Assembly (NCBI GenBank): GCA_025758065.1
Contig: CP107199.1
Coordinates: 1,723,501 to 1,787,500, forward strand
Direction: 5' to 3'
DNA: 64,000 nt
DNA from: Lachnospiraceae bacterium
GTDB lineage: Bacteria > Bacillota > Clostridia > Lachnospirales > Lachnospiraceae
The notes under the pieces were generated by a model, which ran no database searches, was not told the DNA's origin, and was given only the letters and a program-made list of their open reading frames with translations. The translations under genes and the position numbers were made by a program. Of the stretch, positions 50,092 to 59,377 are shown in pieces. How positions within the stretch are numbered: the stretch's first letter is position 1; every line of letters begins with the position of its first letter.

Positions 50092-51229
50092 GTGGTTGAG
50101 TTAGATAATTTTAAATATACGTTATCAACGTATGACAAACCATTAGTGGAAGTGAGGGATTCACTTTGACCTGGATAATAAGGTCAGACGAATCGACGAA
50201 TTAGACAAATCCATGGAAGAGCCGGGATTCTGGAATGATCCGGAGCGCTCGACCAGATTAGTACGGGAAGCAAAACACTTAAAAGATGAGGTGGATACTT
50301 TCCGTGAACTGGAACAGGAATACGAAGACATCCAGACCATGATCCAGATGGGGTATGAGGAAAATGATGCTTCTCTGATCCCTGAGATCCAGGAAATGTT
50401 AGATCATTTTTCAGAGACACTGGAAAAAATGCGTATGAAGCTTCTGCTTTCCGGCGAATATGATGGCTATGATGCTATTTTACGTCTGAATGCAGGTGCA
50501 GGCGGAACGGAGTCCTGTGACTGGTGCAGCATGCTGTACCGTATGTACTGCCGCTGGGCAGAGAAAAAAGGCTTTAAGGTAGAGGTTCTTGATTATCTGG
50601 ACGGTGATGAAGCAGGCATCAAATCTGTTACCATTCAGATCAGTGGGGAAAATGCCTACGGCTACCTTCGCTCTGAGCACGGTGTGCACCGTCTGGTGCG
50701 TATTTCTCCCTTTAATGCAGCTGGCAAGAGACAGACTTCCTTTGTGTCCTGCGATGTGATGCCGGATATTAAGGAAGACATTGATATTGAGATCAATCCG
50801 GACGATATCCGTATTGATACCTACCGTTCCAGTGGTGCCGGCGGACAGCATATTAATAAAACATCTTCTGCTATCCGCATCACTCATTATCCAACTGGCA
50901 TTGTTGTTACCTGCCAGAATGAACGTTCCCAGTTTCAGAACAAGGATAAGGCAATGCAGATGTTAAAGGCAAAGCTGTATATGCTCCGTCAGGAGGAGCA
51001 GGCAGCAAAGGCAGCCGGTATCCGCGGTGATGTAAAGGATAATGGCTGGGGAAGCCAGATCCGTTCCTATGTCCTTCAGCCATATACAATGGTAAAGGAT
51101 CACCGTACAGGCGAAGAAAGCGGCAATGTTGATGCTGTGTTAGATGGCGCCATTGACAATTTCATCAGTGCATATTTGCGCTGGATGAGCCTTGGCTGTC
51201 CAAATAAAAATGCAGCCCAGGATGATTGA
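50092..51229 (+). CDS. prfB: Peptide chain release factor 2, +1 programmed frameshift
   Basis: RF2 recognises UGA/UAA and releases the finished protein from ribosomes. Translation starts at GTG 50092 (MVELDNFKYTLSTYDKPLVE), and 25 codons later meets CTT TGA (50164–50169). A +1 shift onto GAC 50168 continues LDNKVRRIDELDKSMEEPGF to 51229, about 378 residues in all. AGTGAGGGA upstream could act as the stimulating Shine–Dalgarno-like element. The RF2 stop-recognition motif SPF (RISPFNAAGK) and the catalytic GGQ (GAGGQHINKT) are present. The shift makes RF2 level self-regulating, as in most bacteria. Confidence 0.95.
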
Positions 51230-51250
51230 TATTCAGTCATCCAAGGCTGC
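51202..51250 (-). terminator. Terminator of the two-component operon, inside the prfB 3' end
   Basis: On the minus strand GCAGCC..GGATGA pairs with TCATCC..GGCTGC (51250–51212), followed by TTTTTATTT (51210–51202). It lies just after the histidine-kinase stop and overlaps the last codons of prfB. Confidence 0.7.
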
Positions 51251-51262
51251 GGCAGGTCGTGA

Positions 51263-52552
51263 TCAGGACTTTGCAATTAAAGGCAGCATAAGCTGCAAAG
51301 TGAATATATTTCCAGAAGCTTCAAAGGAATACAGGCCGCCATGTTGTGTGACAATGGCGGCCATACTTTTAATCCCAAAGCCATGACCGGGTTGATGATT
51401 GGAAGATTTTGGAAATTCTCCTTCCATTTGGATAGTTCCGGCATAGGCATTTTTTGTAGAGATCAAAAGCTTATTATTATTTACCAGTGTGCGCAGATAA
51501 ACTCTGCGCGCTTTTTTTTCTATTAATTTGGAAGCTGCAAAAATGGCATTTTCCAGTGCATTGGAAAACAAGGAGCATAATTCTGTGTCGGAAATAGAAA
51601 GTGTTTCAGGAAGATTCGCTTCTATACAAAGCGTGACATTCATTTCCGCTGATTTTGCTTCAAAGGAAGAAAGTACAAGGTTTACGGTTTCGTTGGCACA
51701 GTATCGTTTAGGTGTAATGGCATCAATCTCCATTTCTGTCTGGGAAAGATATTCCTTTATTTTTTCCAGATTCCCTTCAGCGGCATAGCCGTTGATCAAT
51801 GCCAGATGATGCCGCATGTCATGACGGTAGATCCGGGCCTGTTCCTGGTTTTGACGCTGCCTTGCTAAAGACTGTCTGGCAGATTCCAGTACCAATGTCT
51901 GCATTTCACGTTCATACTCTAGTTTGTGAATTTTTCTGGTACGGCCAAATACCATTAACAGAAGAAAATAGGCAGTCAGTGTACTAAGACCAATAAGAAA
52001 ACGCAGAAGTACATTGCGTTCAGCACTCAGGTAGCCGCCAGATGCCAGGATCGTAGCATTATAAAGAAATGGAATAGCGCTGAATTTTAAAATGTCCAGG
52101 GACGAAAAAGTATCTAGCAGCTGCCCAAAGACCGGCTGCATAAAATGGTGAATGAGCCAGAGCATGATAAGACTGGTCAAAAGCAGAAAAAGGTAATCTA
52201 CTGTTTTTGATACAGGCAGAAATTCCCGGGAGATCCGGGAAGCAAACATGGCAGGAACGCACATAAAAATAGCGCTGAGGGTGGCGAAAAAAGTTTTCAC
52301 CAGTCCTTTGCCGGAAAGCTGCCAGAAAAGCAGAAATACCGGAAGCTGGGCAAAGAAAAAATAAAAGCGAAGATAAATTTTTATGCCCAGAACACAGCCG
52401 GCAAAAAACTGAAGCAGCGCGATGATGCCTGCACCGGCCCATAACAGACTGAGTTTGTTGCGGGACAGGCGGGCAGGCGTTGTATCTAACAGCATAGTCA
52501 TGACGGCTATGGCGTAGATGATTATGGTCAGATTGGAGAGAGTCTGGATCAT
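51263..52552 (-). CDS. Sensor histidine kinase, AgrC-like (GHKL)
   Basis: A 429-residue membrane kinase: six or seven N-terminal helices (1–200), a dimerisation helix with IYRHDMRHHLALINGYAAEG (phosphorylated His about 247), and a GHKL ATPase domain with LCSLFSNALENAI (N box) and GHGFGIKSM (G box). It resembles LytS/AgrC-type kinases that sense peptides or wall stress. It overlaps the upstream regulator gene as ATGA. No agrB/agrD-type peptide genes adjoin, so the signal is unknown. Confidence 0.85.
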   Translation of the reverse strand: MIQTLSNLTIIIYAIAVMTMLLDTTPARLSRNKLSLLWAGAGIIALLQFFAGCVLGIKIYLRFYFFFAQLPVFLLFWQLSGKGLVKTFFATLSAIFMCVPAMFASRISREFLPVSKTVDYLFLLLTSLIMLWLIHHFMQPVFGQLLDTFSSLDILKFSAIPFLYNATILASGGYLSAERNVLLRFLIGLSTLTAYFLLLMVFGRTRKIHKLEYEREMQTLVLESARQSLARQRQNQEQARIYRHDMRHHLALINGYAAEGNLEKIKEYLSQTEMEIDAITPKRYCANETVNLVLSSFEAKSAEMNVTLCIEANLPETLSISDTELCSLFSNALENAIFAASKLIEKKARRVYLRTLVNNNKLLISTKNAYAGTIQMEGEFPKSSNHQPGHGFGIKSMAAIVTQHGGLYSFEASGNIFTLQLMLPLIAKS

Positions 52553-53280
52553 TCTGCGTTTTCCTCCAGTCTTCCGTTCAACAGGTAATTCATGTAGGCG
52601 GATTTTGCTTTTGTATAGGCATCACGGGAAACGGGAACGATTTTGCCTATATTGGTGGAAAAACCATTTTTATCAAGACCTGTTACCTGGTGCAGGTTAA
52701 CCAGATAGGAGCGGTGGGGCTTGAAAAAGCTTCTGCTTACAAGGAGTTTTTTTTCATAGTCTGCCAGGCGGCCAGAAGCAGTGTGGAAGGTTCCGTCTGC
52801 CATTTTAAAGGTGACCAGATGATTCTGGACTTCTACAAAAACAACGTTAGAGATGAGAAGCCGGATAATACCGGTGCTGGTTTTTAAGGGGATATAAGGA
52901 GCATTACTTTTAAAATCGGCCAGCAGTTTGTCAAGCACTGGAAAAAGTTTATCAGCATCCAGTGGCTTTAAAAGGTAGTCGGCGGCATTGACCCGGTAGC
53001 TTTCTACTGCGTATTCACTGGAAGAGGTGAGAAAAATAATGGGAATAGTGCTGTTGGTCTGACGAATTTCCCTGGCAGCGTCCATACCTGTAATACCGGG
53101 CATAAGAATATCTAAAAGCAGCAGATCAAAGTGGTGGACCGGTATGGTCTCCAAAAGATCGGTGGCGTTTGTAAAAATATCATAAGTCAGGGAGCCGTCC
53201 CGTTTTAAACGGTATTCTTCCAAAAGGAAAGTGAGGCGGGAAAGCTCTGTCCGGCTGTCATCACAAAGAGCAATATGCAT
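52549..53280 (-). CDS. LytTR response regulator, AgrA-like
   Basis: The 243-residue regulator starts at ATG 53280 (MHIALCDDSRTELSRLTFLL) behind GGAGGT. The receiver domain has phosphorylatable Asp in DLLLLDILMPGITGM (about 57) and Lys in LLKPLDADKLF; the C-terminal LytTR DNA-binding domain has SRSFFKPHRSYLVNLHQVT. It is the first gene of the two-gene operon and is partnered with the kinase downstream. A longer frame upstream (to 53370) lacks a ribosome site. Confidence 0.9.
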   Translation of the reverse strand: MHIALCDDSRTELSRLTFLLEEYRLKRDGSLTYDIFTNATDLLETIPVHHFDLLLLDILMPGITGMDAAREIRQTNSTIPIIFLTSSSEYAVESYRVNAADYLLKPLDADKLFPVLDKLLADFKSNAPYIPLKTSTGIIRLLISNVVFVEVQNHLVTFKMADGTFHTASGRLADYEKKLLVSRSFFKPHRSYLVNLHQVTGLDKNGFSTNIGKIVPVSRDAYTKAKSAYMNYLLNGRLEENAE

Positions 53281-53370
53281 TGCGTTACCTCCAAATGTAA
53301 AAGCCGGGATGCGGGGGTATAGACCCGGTCTGATACTATATATTTTAACATAGGAAAAAGTATGGCTCAA

Positions 53371-53750
53371 TAGAAAGCTTACATTTTACGTTGTTTGAGA
53401 TACATTTCACGCAAAACTTATATTTTTTGCCATAAATATGTTACCATAAGTAATAGTACATCGTTCTCGAAATAACGATACCACTCACTTGTCTGCGAAT
53501 CTGATTGCACAGGTCTAAAATCCTCAGCGTAGCCCGCTGTGTCTGCGTTTTTAGACCTGCACACTCAAATCCGCATCTTACGTGATCACTACAGTTATTT
53601 ACGAAACGATGCACCAGCCGCAAAGCGGGGGATGAGTAATTTAATAAGTTGCAGTTTGGCCATGACATCTTCTTGTTTCCATATTCATGAAAACAAGAAG
53701 CATGGTGGAACTGTAACTAAAACAAATGGAAAGTACGAAGGGAGAAAATT
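53371..53750. other. Gene-free region with hairpins
   Basis: No coding frame is supported. AGGTCTAAAA (53511–53520) and TTTTAGACCT (53549–53558) form a perfect 10-bp stem around a GC-rich loop. A larger palindromic element (about 53650–53717) follows immediately before the lipoprotein gene and has an inverted copy at about 55050–55117. Confidence 0.5.
53659..53702. repeat. 44-bp inverted repeat, left copy
   Basis: Starts GCCATGACATCTTCTTGTTT and is the exact reverse complement of 55065–55108. It is itself nearly palindromic (CTTCTTGTTT/AAACAAGAAG). Flanks beyond the 44 bp remain similar for another 15–20 bp on each side. Confidence 0.85.
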
Positions 53751-54290
53751 ATGAGAAAAAGAGTATTGGTATCCATTCTGGCTGCATGTGTAGCAGTAGG
53801 GATCAGCGCATGTGGAGGAAAGAGCAAGGCAGCACCAGCAACAACTGCAGCACCAGCAACAACTGTAGCTCCAGAGACTACAGCAGCACCAACCACAACC
53901 GCAGCTCCGGAAACAGAAGCAGAAACAGAAGCAGAGGAAGATTATATTCAGATTCCTGTAACTGTTGTAAACGGAACTGGCGTAGATATTGCAGCTTTAA
54001 GATTGTCTGGCGCAAGCCTGGACGAATGGGGGGATGATCTGCTGGATGGTGAGATCATGACTCATGGAACTTATGCAGAGCTGTTGTTAAATGTAGATGA
54101 GGACAATCTGGCCTGGGATATGCAGGTAGAAGATACAGATGGAAATTCACTGGAGTGGTATGATATTGATATCAGCGATATGCCGTCAGACGGTTTTGTA
54201 ATTGAACTTCTCTGGGATGGTTCTGAGGGAACTGCAAATCTTCTTGAAGATATGACACAGTTAGAGGGCGATTATTCAGCGGTTCAGTAA
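53751..54290 (+). CDS. Putative lipoprotein with Ala/Pro/Thr-rich linker
   Basis: The 179-residue protein has a lipoprotein signal peptide ending GISAC (Cys about 21), a low-complexity linker of APATTAAP and ETEAETEA type (about 26–65), and a C-terminal beta-rich acidic domain (IPVTVVNGTGVDIAALRLSG, LLNVDEDNLAWDMQVEDTDG). It should be anchored to the outer face of the membrane with the domain held away by the linker. Function unknown; the domain resembles small surface domains that recur in Lachnospiraceae lipoproteins. The start follows AAGGGAG. Confidence 0.8.
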   Translation: MRKRVLVSILAACVAVGISACGGKSKAAPATTAAPATTVAPETTAAPTTTAAPETEAETEAEEDYIQIPVTVVNGTGVDIAALRLSGASLDEWGDDLLDGEIMTHGTYAELLLNVDEDNLAWDMQVEDTDGNSLEWYDIDISDMPSDGFVIELLWDGSEGTANLLEDMTQLEGDYSAVQ

Positions 54291-54510
54291 ATCGGCAAAA
54301 AGCAGTAAAAATAACGGGAATAAGATTGATCAAATTAGTATAAGGCGGTGGCTGAAAAAAGGCTGCCGTCTTTTTTATGTAGGTGATGGGTTCATTGATT
54401 TTTCGTTAATAAAAACAGTTGCATTTTACTGGAAAGTATGTTAATATCTTCCTCATGAGTACAGATGTGTTCACAATACGGACATGGACAGGGAGGAAAA
54501 AAAGGGGTTC

Positions 54511-54954
54511 ATGGAAGATAAAAGTAAGTATTTTGTTGTAAAACAAAGGGCGGTACCGGAGGTCCTTTTAAAGGTGGTAGAAGCCAAAAAACTTCTGGAA
54601 ACAGTAAGAGCCATTACCGTACAGGAAGCAGCAGACCGGGTGGGGATCAGCCGAAGTTCTTTTTACAAATATAAGGACGATATTTTTCCTTTTTACGACA
54701 ATACAAAGGGGAAGACTATTACATTGGTAGTGCAGATGGATGACAAGCAGGGGCTTTTGAGTGATCTACTCCATGTGGTTGCTGTTTACAGAGCCAATAT
54801 TCTTACCATCCATCAGAGTATTCCGGTTAATGGGGTTGCTACTTTGACACTGAGTGTGGAAGTAAGAGAAGATACAGAAAATGTATCAAGCATGATCGAT
54901 GAACTGGAAGTTTTAGACGGTATCCATTATGTAAAGATACTGGCCAGAGAATAA
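54511..54954 (+). CDS. ACT-domain protein (UPF0735 type)
   Basis: The 147-residue protein has an N-terminal helix-turn-helix-like part (AVPEVLLKVVEAKKLLETVR, QEAADRVGISRSSFYKYKDD) and a C-terminal ACT domain (ITLVVQMDDKQGLLSDLLHV). ACT domains bind amino acids; this family often sits next to hom, as here. It may regulate threonine/methionine flux. ATG 54511 fits the family start; an earlier in-frame ATG (54484) precedes the GGGAGG ribosome site. Confidence 0.85.
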   Translation: MEDKSKYFVVKQRAVPEVLLKVVEAKKLLETVRAITVQEAADRVGISRSSFYKYKDDIFPFYDNTKGKTITLVVQMDDKQGLLSDLLHVVAVYRANILTIHQSIPVNGVATLTLSVEVREDTENVSSMIDELEVLDGIHYVKILARE

Positions 54955-55064
54955 ATGATATGAAATTACAGTTCTGCCATGCACTGGTTTGAAGGAGAAA
55001 GTGTGTTGCAAGCTTGCTTGCATAAGCACTTTTTCATCCAAATCAGCATATGATGAACCCGCCG

Positions 55065-55108
55065 TGCTTCTTGTTTTCATGAATATGGAAACAAGAAGAT
55101 GTCATGGC
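55065..55108. repeat. 44-bp inverted repeat, right copy
   Basis: Exact reverse complement of 53659–53702, located 47 bp before hom. In the hom leader it could form a stable RNA hairpin. Confidence 0.85.
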
Positions 55109-55154
55109 TGAACTGTAACAATATGAATATGGAGCATACAGGGAGCGAGAGATT

Positions 55155-56396
55155 ATGATCAAGACAGCAGTTATGGGATATGGAACCATTGGATCTGGTG
55201 TTGCGGAGATCCTGGACAAGAACAAGGCAGAAATTGCAAAAAGCGCAGGACAGGAAGTTGAGTTGAAATATGTTCTGGATCTGAGGGAATTTCCGGACAG
55301 TCCGGTGGCAGATAAGATCATTCATGATTTTAAGATCATTGAAGAAGATCTGGAAGTACAGGTAGTAGTGGAGACTATGGGTGGATTAAATCCGGCATAT
55401 CCATTTGTAAAGGCATGTTTGTTAGCTGGAAAGCATGTAGTTACTTCCAACAAAGCTTTAGTAGCTGCTTATGGAACAGAGCTGCTTGCGATCGCGAGAG
55501 AAAAGCAGGTTAATTTCTTTTTTGAGGCAAGCGTAGGCGGTGGTATCCCGATCATCCGTCCGTTGTACCGCTGTCTGATGGGAGAACGCATTGAAGAGAT
55601 CACAGGAATCTTAAACGGAACCACCAACTACATCCTTACGAAGATGGATAAAGAAGGGGAGACCTTTGAAAATGCTTTAAAAGAGGCGCAGAATCTGGGC
55701 TATGCAGAACGTAATCCGGAAGCAGACGTAGAAGGCCACGATACCTGCCGCAAGATCGCCATCTTAACTTCTATGGCAACTGGAAAGACTGTTAATTACG
55801 AAGATATTTATACAGAAGGCATTACCAGGATCACAGATATTGACTTTAAGTATGCAGAGAAGATGGGAACATCCATTAAGCTGTTTGGAACCAGCCATAT
55901 CAAAGATGGTAAGGTAAGTGCTTATGTAGCTCCTGTTATGATCAGCAAAAGCAATCCCTTATATTCTGTAAATGATGTATTTAATGGCATTGTTGTAAAG
56001 GGAAATATGTTAGGAACCACCATGTTCTACGGAAGTGGAGCAGGAAAGCTGCCAACAGCCAGTGCAGTAGTTGCGGATATTATTGAAGCAGTACAGAATA
56101 TGGATCACAATGTTCCACTTGGCTGGACAGATGAAAAGCAGGAGATCCTTCCTATGGATCAAACTAAGTTCCGCTACTTTATCCGTTTTGCAGGCTCTTA
56201 CAGAAACAAAGAGCAGGAAGTAAATGCATATTTCGGCAAGGTAGAAGCAGTAGAGCTGTACGGAATGGATGAATTTGCTGTTCTTACGAAAGAAATGACA
56301 GAAGGAGAATTAAAGGCAGCTGCAAGCGCCTTTGATACAAAAGCCCAGTCACGTTCTGATTATGGTATTAAACAGATGATCCGTGCGGTGCTGTAG
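55155..56396 (+). CDS. hom: Homoserine dehydrogenase
   Basis: This 413-residue enzyme reduces aspartate semialdehyde to homoserine for threonine and methionine synthesis. It has an NAD(P) site GYGTIGSGVAEIL (about 8–20), the catalytic region GGGIPIIRPLYRCLMGERIE and GILNGTTNYILTKM, Lys in SNKALVA, and a C-terminal ACT-like regulatory domain (about 340–413). The start follows GGGAGCGAGAG. A regulatory ACT protein lies upstream. Confidence 0.95.
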   Translation: MIKTAVMGYGTIGSGVAEILDKNKAEIAKSAGQEVELKYVLDLREFPDSPVADKIIHDFKIIEEDLEVQVVVETMGGLNPAYPFVKACLLAGKHVVTSNKALVAAYGTELLAIAREKQVNFFFEASVGGGIPIIRPLYRCLMGERIEEITGILNGTTNYILTKMDKEGETFENALKEAQNLGYAERNPEADVEGHDTCRKIAILTSMATGKTVNYEDIYTEGITRITDIDFKYAEKMGTSIKLFGTSHIKDGKVSAYVAPVMISKSNPLYSVNDVFNGIVVKGNMLGTTMFYGSGAGKLPTASAVVADIIEAVQNMDHNVPLGWTDEKQEILPMDQTKFRYFIRFAGSYRNKEQEVNAYFGKVEAVELYGMDEFAVLTKEMTEGELKAAASAFDTKAQSRSDYGIKQMIRAVL

Positions 56397-56501
56397 CCTG
56401 TAACCGGATCATGGTCTGATTGCAAAATGTTTATAGATCCCTATGCGCAGGCACACAGACCTTATAGTATAGCTCCTTGGCAACACTTTCATAGTAAATG
56501 A

Positions 56502-56542
56502 AAAGCCTTTCTCCCGAAGAATGATAACGGGAGAAAGGCTTT
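56502..56542. terminator. Bidirectional terminator
   Basis: AAAGCCTTTCTCCCG (56502–56516) pairs perfectly with CGGGAGAAAGGCTTT (56528–56542) between convergent hom and the DUF4190-like gene. A and T runs lie on both sides. Confidence 0.9.
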
Positions 56543-56566
56543 ATCTTTGTGAATCTGTCAGTTTAG

Positions 56567-56965
56567 TTAATTTGCCGGCATCTGCAGCTGCTGCTGCATC
56601 TGGTAGATCAGCTGATTGATCTGGGGACCTTTTACCGGATCACGGAGCAGATCATAATAATTGATCAGGCTGTAAAAGAAGAATATGGTAAGCGCAATTG
56701 CAATAATGCTGAAAATAAAACCAGCCAGTGCTTTACCAGGATATTTCTTTCCGGGACGGATGTCCGCATTTTTAGCCATAATGGCAAGTACAATACCGAT
56801 CACTCCGCAGATCAGTCCCATCGGAGTGTTTTTTCCGCTTACAAGGGAAAAGGGCAGATAAAAAAAGCTGCAGATAATACCTGCAATGCCGCTGATCAGG
56901 GAACAGGCTGCCAGCTGTTCTGATGAGCTGGATGTTTTTCTTGGTTTTTTAGAAGTGCTATTCAT
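56567..56965 (-). CDS. DUF4190-like small membrane protein
   Basis: The 132-residue protein has a Ser/Lys-rich cytoplasmic start (MNSTSKKPRKTSSSS) and three hydrophobic segments: ACSLISGIAGIICSFFYLPF, GLICGVIGIVLAIMAK and KALAGFIFSIIAIALTIFFF. The GI.G...... and K.LA..GFI pattern fits DUF4190 membrane proteins. Role unknown. It is convergent with hom; the 255 bp between it and tex hold no other gene. Confidence 0.7.
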   Translation of the reverse strand: MNSTSKKPRKTSSSSEQLAACSLISGIAGIICSFFYLPFSLVSGKNTPMGLICGVIGIVLAIMAKNADIRPGKKYPGKALAGFIFSIIAIALTIFFFYSLINYYDLLRDPVKGPQINQLIYQMQQQLQMPAN

Positions 56966-57220
56966 AAGTTAAAGCAGGATCCTTTCGTATGGCGTGATTT
57001 TGAACAGCGGGTCCGCTCAGGTTTTGCGCGCGGATGAACTCCCTTGCCTGCTGATACAGACAGAACGCAACAAATGTCTGCTTACGCAGCCGCTTGTTTT
57101 TCATTGCGCTCATTATAGCATGTAAAAGCTGTTATGTCCAGTCGGGCAAAGTCTTGCATAAGGCATGCAGATGAATTATAATAAAATCTCAGAACAACAA
57201 AAAATATGTGAGGACTATCA

Positions 57221-59377
57221 ATGGATATTATCAAAGCACTGGCAGAAGAACTGAATATTGGACGCCATCAGGCAGAGGCAGCTGTAAAGCTTATTGACGA
57301 AGGCAATACCATCCCATTCATTGCCAGATACCGTAAAGAAGCAACTGGTTCATTAAATGATGAAGTTTTAAGAAATTTAGATGAACGTTTAAAATATTTA
57401 AGAAACCTGGAAGACAGAAAAGAACAGGTCATCAGTGCCATTTCTGACCAGGGCAAAATGACAGCTGAACTGGAAAAACAGATCCGGGAAGCAGCAACTT
57501 TAGTAGCAGTAGAAGATTTATACCGCCCATACAAACCAAAACGCCGTACAAGAGCTATGATCGCCCGTGAAAAGGGCCTGGAGTCTTTGGCAAATGTGAT
57601 CCTTTTACAGAATTTAAAGGAATCTGTGGAAAAAGTGGCAGAGGCCTATGTTTCTGGTGAAAAGGGAGTGGAAAACGTTCAGGATGCCATTAACGGAGCT
57701 ATGGACATTCTTGCAGAAGGCATTTCCGATGATGCAAAATACCGCACCTATATTCGTAACATTACCATGAATAAAGGTCTTCTCCAGTCAACAGCAAAGG
57801 ACGGGGAACAGAAATCTGTTTATGAAACATACTATAATTATGAAGAACCTGTAAAAAAAGCAGCCGGACACCGCATTCTTGCATTAAACAGAGGGGAAGA
57901 TGAGAAAATACTCACTGTGAAGGTGGCAGCACCAATAGAGCAGATTTTACAATACCTGGAGAAGCAGGTGATCACAAGGGAAAATCCATACACAACACCT
58001 GTATTAAAAACTGTGATCCAGGACAGTTACAGCCGTTTGATCGCGCCCTCTGTGGAACGCGAGATCCGCAGCGAACTGACAGACAAGGCACAGGAAGGTG
58101 CGATCCGCGTATTCGGCAAGAATTTAGAGCAGCTTCTCATGCAGCCGCCAATTGCCGGAAAAGTAGTATTAGGCTGGGATCCGGCATTCCGAACCGGCTG
58201 TAAGCTGGCTGTTGTAGACAGCACTGGAAAAGTTTTGGACACAGTGGTCATTTTCCCAACTGCTCCCCAGAATAAGGTGGCAGAGTCAAAGAAGATATTA
58301 AAAGACCTGATCTGTAAATATGGCATTTCTTTGATCTCTGTAGGAAACGGAACGGCTTCCAGGGAGTCTGAACAGGTCATTGTAGAACTGTTAAAGGAAT
58401 TAAAAGAGCAGGTACAATATGTGATCGTAAACGAGGCGGGTGCTTCTGTGTATTCTGCAAGTAAGCTGGCTACAGAAGAATTTCCTAACTTTGATGTAGG
58501 CCAGAGAAGTGCTGTTTCCATTGCAAGAAGACTGCAGGATCCCCTGGCTGAACTGGTAAAGATCGATCCGAAATCCATTGGTGTAGGCCAGTATCAGCAT
58601 GATATGAACCAGAAGAATCTGGGAGAAGCGCTTGGCGGTGTTGTTGAAGATTGTGTAAATAAAGTAGGGGTTGATTTAAACACAGCATCTGCTTCCCTGT
58701 TGGAATATGTTTCCGGCATCAATAAGACCCTGGCAAAGAACATAGTGGCATATAGAGAAGAAAATGGTGCTTTTAAGAACCGTAAGCAGCTGCTGAAGGT
58801 GGCTAAACTGGGACCGAAGGCATTTGAACAGTGTGCCGGATTTATGAGGATCACAGGAGGAGATAATCCTTTAGATGGCACAAGTGTACACCCGGAAAGC
58901 TATGAGGCAGCAGGAAAACTGTTAGAAAAGTTAGGATACGCCGGAGAACAATTATCTCACGGCGGTTTAAACGGCATCAGTAAAAAGATTGTTGATTATA
59001 AGAAAATGGCCCAGGAAATGGGTATAGGTGAGATAACACTGCGGGATATTGCAGCCGAACTGGAAAAACCAGCCAGAGACCCGCGAGATGAAATGCCTCG
59101 TCCTGTTTTAAGAAGTGACATTATGGAAATGAAAGACTTAAAGCCGGGAATGGTATTAAAGGGAACTGTCCGCAATGTCATTGACTTTGGCGCGTTTGTG
59201 GATATTGGTGTTCATCAGGATGGTCTGGTACATATTTCCCAGATGACAGATCGTTATATTAAGCATCCATTAGAGGCTGTAAGCGTAGGCGACGTGGTGG
59301 ATGTGAAGATTTTAAGCGTAGATATGGACAAGAAGAGGATTTCTCTTACAATGAAGGGAGTAAAGGATGGTAATTGA
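57221..59377 (+). CDS. tex: Tex-family S1 RNA-binding protein
   Basis: The 718-residue Tex protein: N-terminal Tex region (ELNIGRHQAEAAVKLIDEGN, IPFIARYRKEATGSLNDE), YqgF-like nuclease fold (LGWDPAFRTGCKLAVVD), helix-hairpin-helix part (VGVDLNTASASLLEYVSGIN) and a C-terminal S1 domain (about 640–712, GMVLKGTVRNVIDFGAFVDI). Tex binds nucleic acids and affects transcription. It overlaps tsaE by 11 bp, starting a housekeeping operon. Confidence 0.95.
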   Translation: MDIIKALAEELNIGRHQAEAAVKLIDEGNTIPFIARYRKEATGSLNDEVLRNLDERLKYLRNLEDRKEQVISAISDQGKMTAELEKQIREAATLVAVEDLYRPYKPKRRTRAMIAREKGLESLANVILLQNLKESVEKVAEAYVSGEKGVENVQDAINGAMDILAEGISDDAKYRTYIRNITMNKGLLQSTAKDGEQKSVYETYYNYEEPVKKAAGHRILALNRGEDEKILTVKVAAPIEQILQYLEKQVITRENPYTTPVLKTVIQDSYSRLIAPSVEREIRSELTDKAQEGAIRVFGKNLEQLLMQPPIAGKVVLGWDPAFRTGCKLAVVDSTGKVLDTVVIFPTAPQNKVAESKKILKDLICKYGISLISVGNGTASRESEQVIVELLKELKEQVQYVIVNEAGASVYSASKLATEEFPNFDVGQRSAVSIARRLQDPLAELVKIDPKSIGVGQYQHDMNQKNLGEALGGVVEDCVNKVGVDLNTASASLLEYVSGINKTLAKNIVAYREENGAFKNRKQLLKVAKLGPKAFEQCAGFMRITGGDNPLDGTSVHPESYEAAGKLLEKLGYAGEQLSHGGLNGISKKIVDYKKMAQEMGIGEITLRDIAAELEKPARDPRDEMPRPVLRSDIMEMKDLKPGMVLKGTVRNVIDFGAFVDIGVHQDGLVHISQMTDRYIKHPLEAVSVGDVVDVKILSVDMDKKRISLTMKGVKDGN

